A stretch of DNA of 6,216 nt from positions 1 through 6,216 of the forward strand of contig CAYLSO010000188.1 of assembly GCA_964386525.1 (NCBI GenBank), given 5' to 3'. The number at the start of each line of letters is the position of its first letter. Position 1 is the first letter of the stretch. The translations under genes were made by a program, and so were the position numbers. This DNA comes from CAYLSO01 sp964386525. GTDB taxonomy: Bacteria > Eisenbacteria > RBG-16-71-46 > DASYSL01. The notes under the pieces were generated by a model. It made no database searches, was not told where the DNA came from, and saw only the letters and a list, made by a program, of their open reading frames with translations. This document shows, one piece after another, positions 4,195 to 6,216 of the stretch.

Positions 4195-6216
4195 ATGCGG
4201 AGTGTCCTCGCACTCTTGGTACGCCGTCATGCCGTGGCCGCGCTCGCCCTGGCCGCCGGCCTGCTGCCGGTCGCGGCCCGCCAATCTCCGGCCGCGACGC
4301 TGCCCGCCGCGGTTCACGACTACCTCACGCGCGAAGGCCGCCTCGATCTGGCGGGCCACAAGCTCGCGGCCGGCCCGCGTGCCGGCGCCCCGCTCGCCGA
4401 GCTGGCCGCGCCCACCGCCATCAGCGGCTTCTGGAACGAGCAGTTCCGGCTGCCCGGCGTGGAGTCCGCGGCCCTCGACGGCCGTGTCTACGCCGCGCTC
4501 GTATTCAACGGTGATCTCATCCTGGCCGGCCGCTTCAACGTCGCCGGCGGCGCGGCGGCGAGCAACATCGTGTGCTGGAACGGCAGCGCCTGGACTCCGC
4601 TCGGCCCCGGGCTCGACGGCACCGTGTGGGCGCTGGCCGTCTACGACGGCGCGCTCATCGCCGCCGGCTCATTCAACGCGGCGGGGGCGACCTCCGTGAG
4701 CCGCGTGGCGCGCTGGAACGGTAGCGCCTGGAGTGCGCTCGGCGCGGGGACCGACGACGATGTCTACGCGCTGGCGGTGTACAACGGCGAGCTGATCGCG
4801 GGCGGGGTCTTCAGCCACGCGGGCGTCGCCGTAGCCGGCAGCATCGCGCGCTGGAACGGCAGCGTCTGGAATCCGCTCGCCGAGGGCATGGACCTCAGCG
4901 TGTACGCGCTCGCCGTCTACGGCACCAAGCTCATCGCCGGCGGGTCATTCCTGTTCGCCGGCAGCGGGGCGGCCAGCCGCATCGCCCAGTGGGACGGCGC
5001 GGCCTGGAGCCCGCTCGGGGTCGGGGTGAACAACATCGTGAGCGGGCTGGCCGTCTATCAGAACCAGCTCATCGCGGCCGGCGACTTCACCGCCGCCGGC
5101 GGCGGCAGCGCTTCGCGCATCGCGCGTTGGGACGGGGCGGCGTGGGGCGCCGTGGGCGGCGGCCTCGCGGGCGGCGACTATCCGAGCGCGTATGCCGTCG
5201 GCGTCTACGGCAACGCGCTGATCGCCGGCGGGAGCTTCAGCGACGCCGGCGGCGTGCCGGTGGCCAACGTGGCGCGCTGGAACGGCACCGCCTGGAGCGC
5301 GCTGGGCACCGGGGTCGACTCCGACCCGGCGACCGTCTTCGTGTTCACGACCTTCGACAACCGCCTGGTGGCCGGTGGGGCATTCGCCTCGGCCGGCAGC
5401 GTGCGGGTCAGCAACGGCGCGAACTGGGACGGCGCCAAATGGGAAGCGCTCGGATGGGGTGCGGGCGTTCCCGGATCGATCTACGCGCTGGCCGTGTTCG
5501 GCACGCGGGTGGTAGCGGGCGGGGACTTCGCCACGGCGGGGACCGTGGCGGCCAGCCGCATCGCGAACTGGGACGGCAGCAAGTGGGCCGCCCTGGGCGC
5601 CGGGCTCGACGACCGCGTGCGCGCGCTCGCCGTGTTCAACGGCAAGCTGATCGCCGGCGGAGAATTCACGATGGCGGGCGGTTTCCCCGCCAGCCGGATC
5701 GCGGCCTGGGACGGTGCGAACTGGATCCCGCTCGGCCTGGGGCTGAACAACCGCGTGCGCGCGCTCGCGGTCTACGACGGTGCGCTGTACGCGGGGGGCG
5801 ACTTCACGACCGCCGGCGGTCTGTCGTGCAGCCGGGTGGCGCGCTGGGACGGTCTGAGCTGGAGCGCGCTGGGCAGCGGGACGAGCGGTCCGGTGAACGA
5901 CTTCGCCGTCTATCGGAACGCGGACTTCGAGTACGTCCTCGCGGTGGGCGGCAGCTTCACCAGCGCCGGCAGCCAGCCGGCGCAGAACATCGCTGCGTGG
6001 AACGGCAGCGGCTGGGTGGCCATGGGAGCGGGGCTGCCGGGCGAAGTGAAGGCGCTCACCCTCTTCAACGACCTGCCGGCGGCCGGAGGGGCGTTCGCCG
6101 CGCCCGGCCACGTGGCGCACTGGGATGGCGGCGCCTGGCAGGCCCTGGGCGCCGGCCTCGACGGTACCGTGAACGACCTCGCCGTGTATCACTCGGATCT
6201 GGTCGCCACCGGTGCC
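4195..6216 (+). CDS. Exported beta-propeller-like repeat protein (3' partial)
   Basis: The frame is open from ATG 4195 to the window edge (674 codons, no stop), so the C-terminus is missing. AAGGAG (4183-4188) six bases before the ATG supports the start. Residues 1-28 form a Sec-type signal peptide: arginines at 2, 10 and 11, a hydrophobic run 13-24, then an Ala-rich cleavage region ending VAA. After a linker (29-94) come twelve full repeats of 41-51 residues, mostly 46, and a thirteenth cut at the edge. Each has the pattern V-x-A-L-A-V-Y-x-G-x-L-I-A-G-G-x-F, then A-G, then I-A-R-W-[DN]-G-x-x-W-x-x-L-G-x-G. This looks like one four-stranded propeller blade per repeat, as in Kelch- or Rax2-like surface proteins. 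It should be a secreted or surface protein with a binding or structural role; no catalytic residues can be named. A C-terminal sorting or anchoring domain may lie outside the window. Only two cysteines are visible in the repeats. Confidence 0.85.
   Translation, partial: MRSVLALLVRRHAVAALALAAGLLPVAARQSPAATLPAAVHDYLTREGRLDLAGHKLAAGPRAGAPLAELAAPTAISGFWNEQFRLPGVESAALDGRVYAALVFNGDLILAGRFNVAGGAAASNIVCWNGSAWTPLGPGLDGTVWALAVYDGALIAAGSFNAAGATSVSRVARWNGSAWSALGAGTDDDVYALAVYNGELIAGGVFSHAGVAVAGSIARWNGSVWNPLAEGMDLSVYALAVYGTKLIAGGSFLFAGSGAASRIAQWDGAAWSPLGVGVNNIVSGLAVYQNQLIAAGDFTAAGGGSASRIARWDGAAWGAVGGGLAGGDYPSAYAVGVYGNALIAGGSFSDAGGVPVANVARWNGTAWSALGTGVDSDPATVFVFTTFDNRLVAGGAFASAGSVRVSNGANWDGAKWEALGWGAGVPGSIYALAVFGTRVVAGGDFATAGTVAASRIANWDGSKWAALGAGLDDRVRALAVFNGKLIAGGEFTMAGGFPASRIAAWDGANWIPLGLGLNNRVRALAVYDGALYAGGDFTTAGGLSCSRVARWDGLSWSALGSGTSGPVNDFAVYRNADFEYVLAVGGSFTSAGSQPAQNIAAWNGSGWVAMGAGLPGEVKALTLFNDLPAAGGAFAAPGHVAHWDGGAWQALGAGLDGTVNDLAVYHSDLVATGA
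4477..6216 (+). repeat. Tandem coding repeat, ~138 bp unit, 12 complete copies plus a partial
   Basis: Aligning the translated units gives copy starts at 4477, 4615, 4753, 4891, 5029, 5167, 5317, 5464, 5608, 5746, 5884, 6037 and 6160 (the last partial). Lengths are 46 residues for copies 1-5, 9 and 10; 50, 49 and 48 for copies 6-8; 51 for copy 11; and 41 for copy 12. The variation sits in the loop before the first strand, or in copy 11 within the first hairpin. Copy 12 has lost residues between the A-G-G-x-F strand and the H-W-D-G turn. The copies are diverged at the DNA level, so the expansion is old rather than a recent slippage array. Confidence 0.85.

Noticed and set aside
3238..4359. A 373-codon minus-strand open frame across the DUF302 and AhpD-like genes
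   Set aside because: It overlaps three better-supported genes and encodes biased, featureless sequence typical of an antisense shadow in GC-rich DNA.
4945..6192. A 415-codon open frame on the minus strand
   Set aside because: It is antisense to the repeat protein. Its low-complexity, repetitive Ala/Arg/Gly/Pro-rich product mirrors the GC-rich repeats and shows no domain.

Overview
The window comes from a high-GC bacterium, with most coding stretches around 65-78% G+C in the 60-base lines I counted by hand. Bacterial features include a sigma-54 activator, Shine-Dalgarno sites, an ATGA start/stop overlap and an exported repeat protein. Nothing fixes the phylum. The gene mix would fit an environmental lineage of the Eisenbacteria, Gemmatimonadota or Deltaproteobacteria type, but that is only an impression.

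Layout. Bases 1-2241 (+) hold the 3' part of a large sigma-54-dependent activator: TPR repeats, then an AAA+ domain, then a Fis-type helix-turn-helix. It is cut at its 5' end by the window edge and followed by a GC-rich hairpin. Bases 2360-2967 (+) hold two translationally coupled small genes, a DUF4258-like protein and a DUF2283-like protein, resembling a toxin-antitoxin pair. Bases 2975-3379 (-) encode a DUF302 protein. A 98-base spacer separates it from a divergent gene at 3478-4059 (+), an AhpD-like / peroxidase-related protein. From 4195 to the right edge (+) runs an exported protein with at least twelve ~46-residue beta-propeller-like repeats. It is open at the window edge.

Main discovery. 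The AhpD-like gene contains one in-frame TGA (3724-3726), exactly where the family has the second cysteine of its CxxC redox motif. The frame continues after it with the rest of the domain to a TAG at 4057-4059. A two-part stem-loop (3729-3763) directly follows the TGA, with its apical loop 16 bases after it, as in bacterial SECIS elements. The best reading is a selenoprotein with a Cys80-Arg-Tyr-Sec83 active site. A conventional gene caller would split it into two fragments, neither of them a complete enzyme.

How the genes fit together. The DUF302 protein and the AhpD-like selenoprotein are divergently transcribed and could share a control region as a small redox module. The activator, the small gene pair and the repeat protein show no evident functional link to that module. 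The selenocysteine machinery (selA, selB, selC, selD) is not in this window and would have to be elsewhere in the genome.
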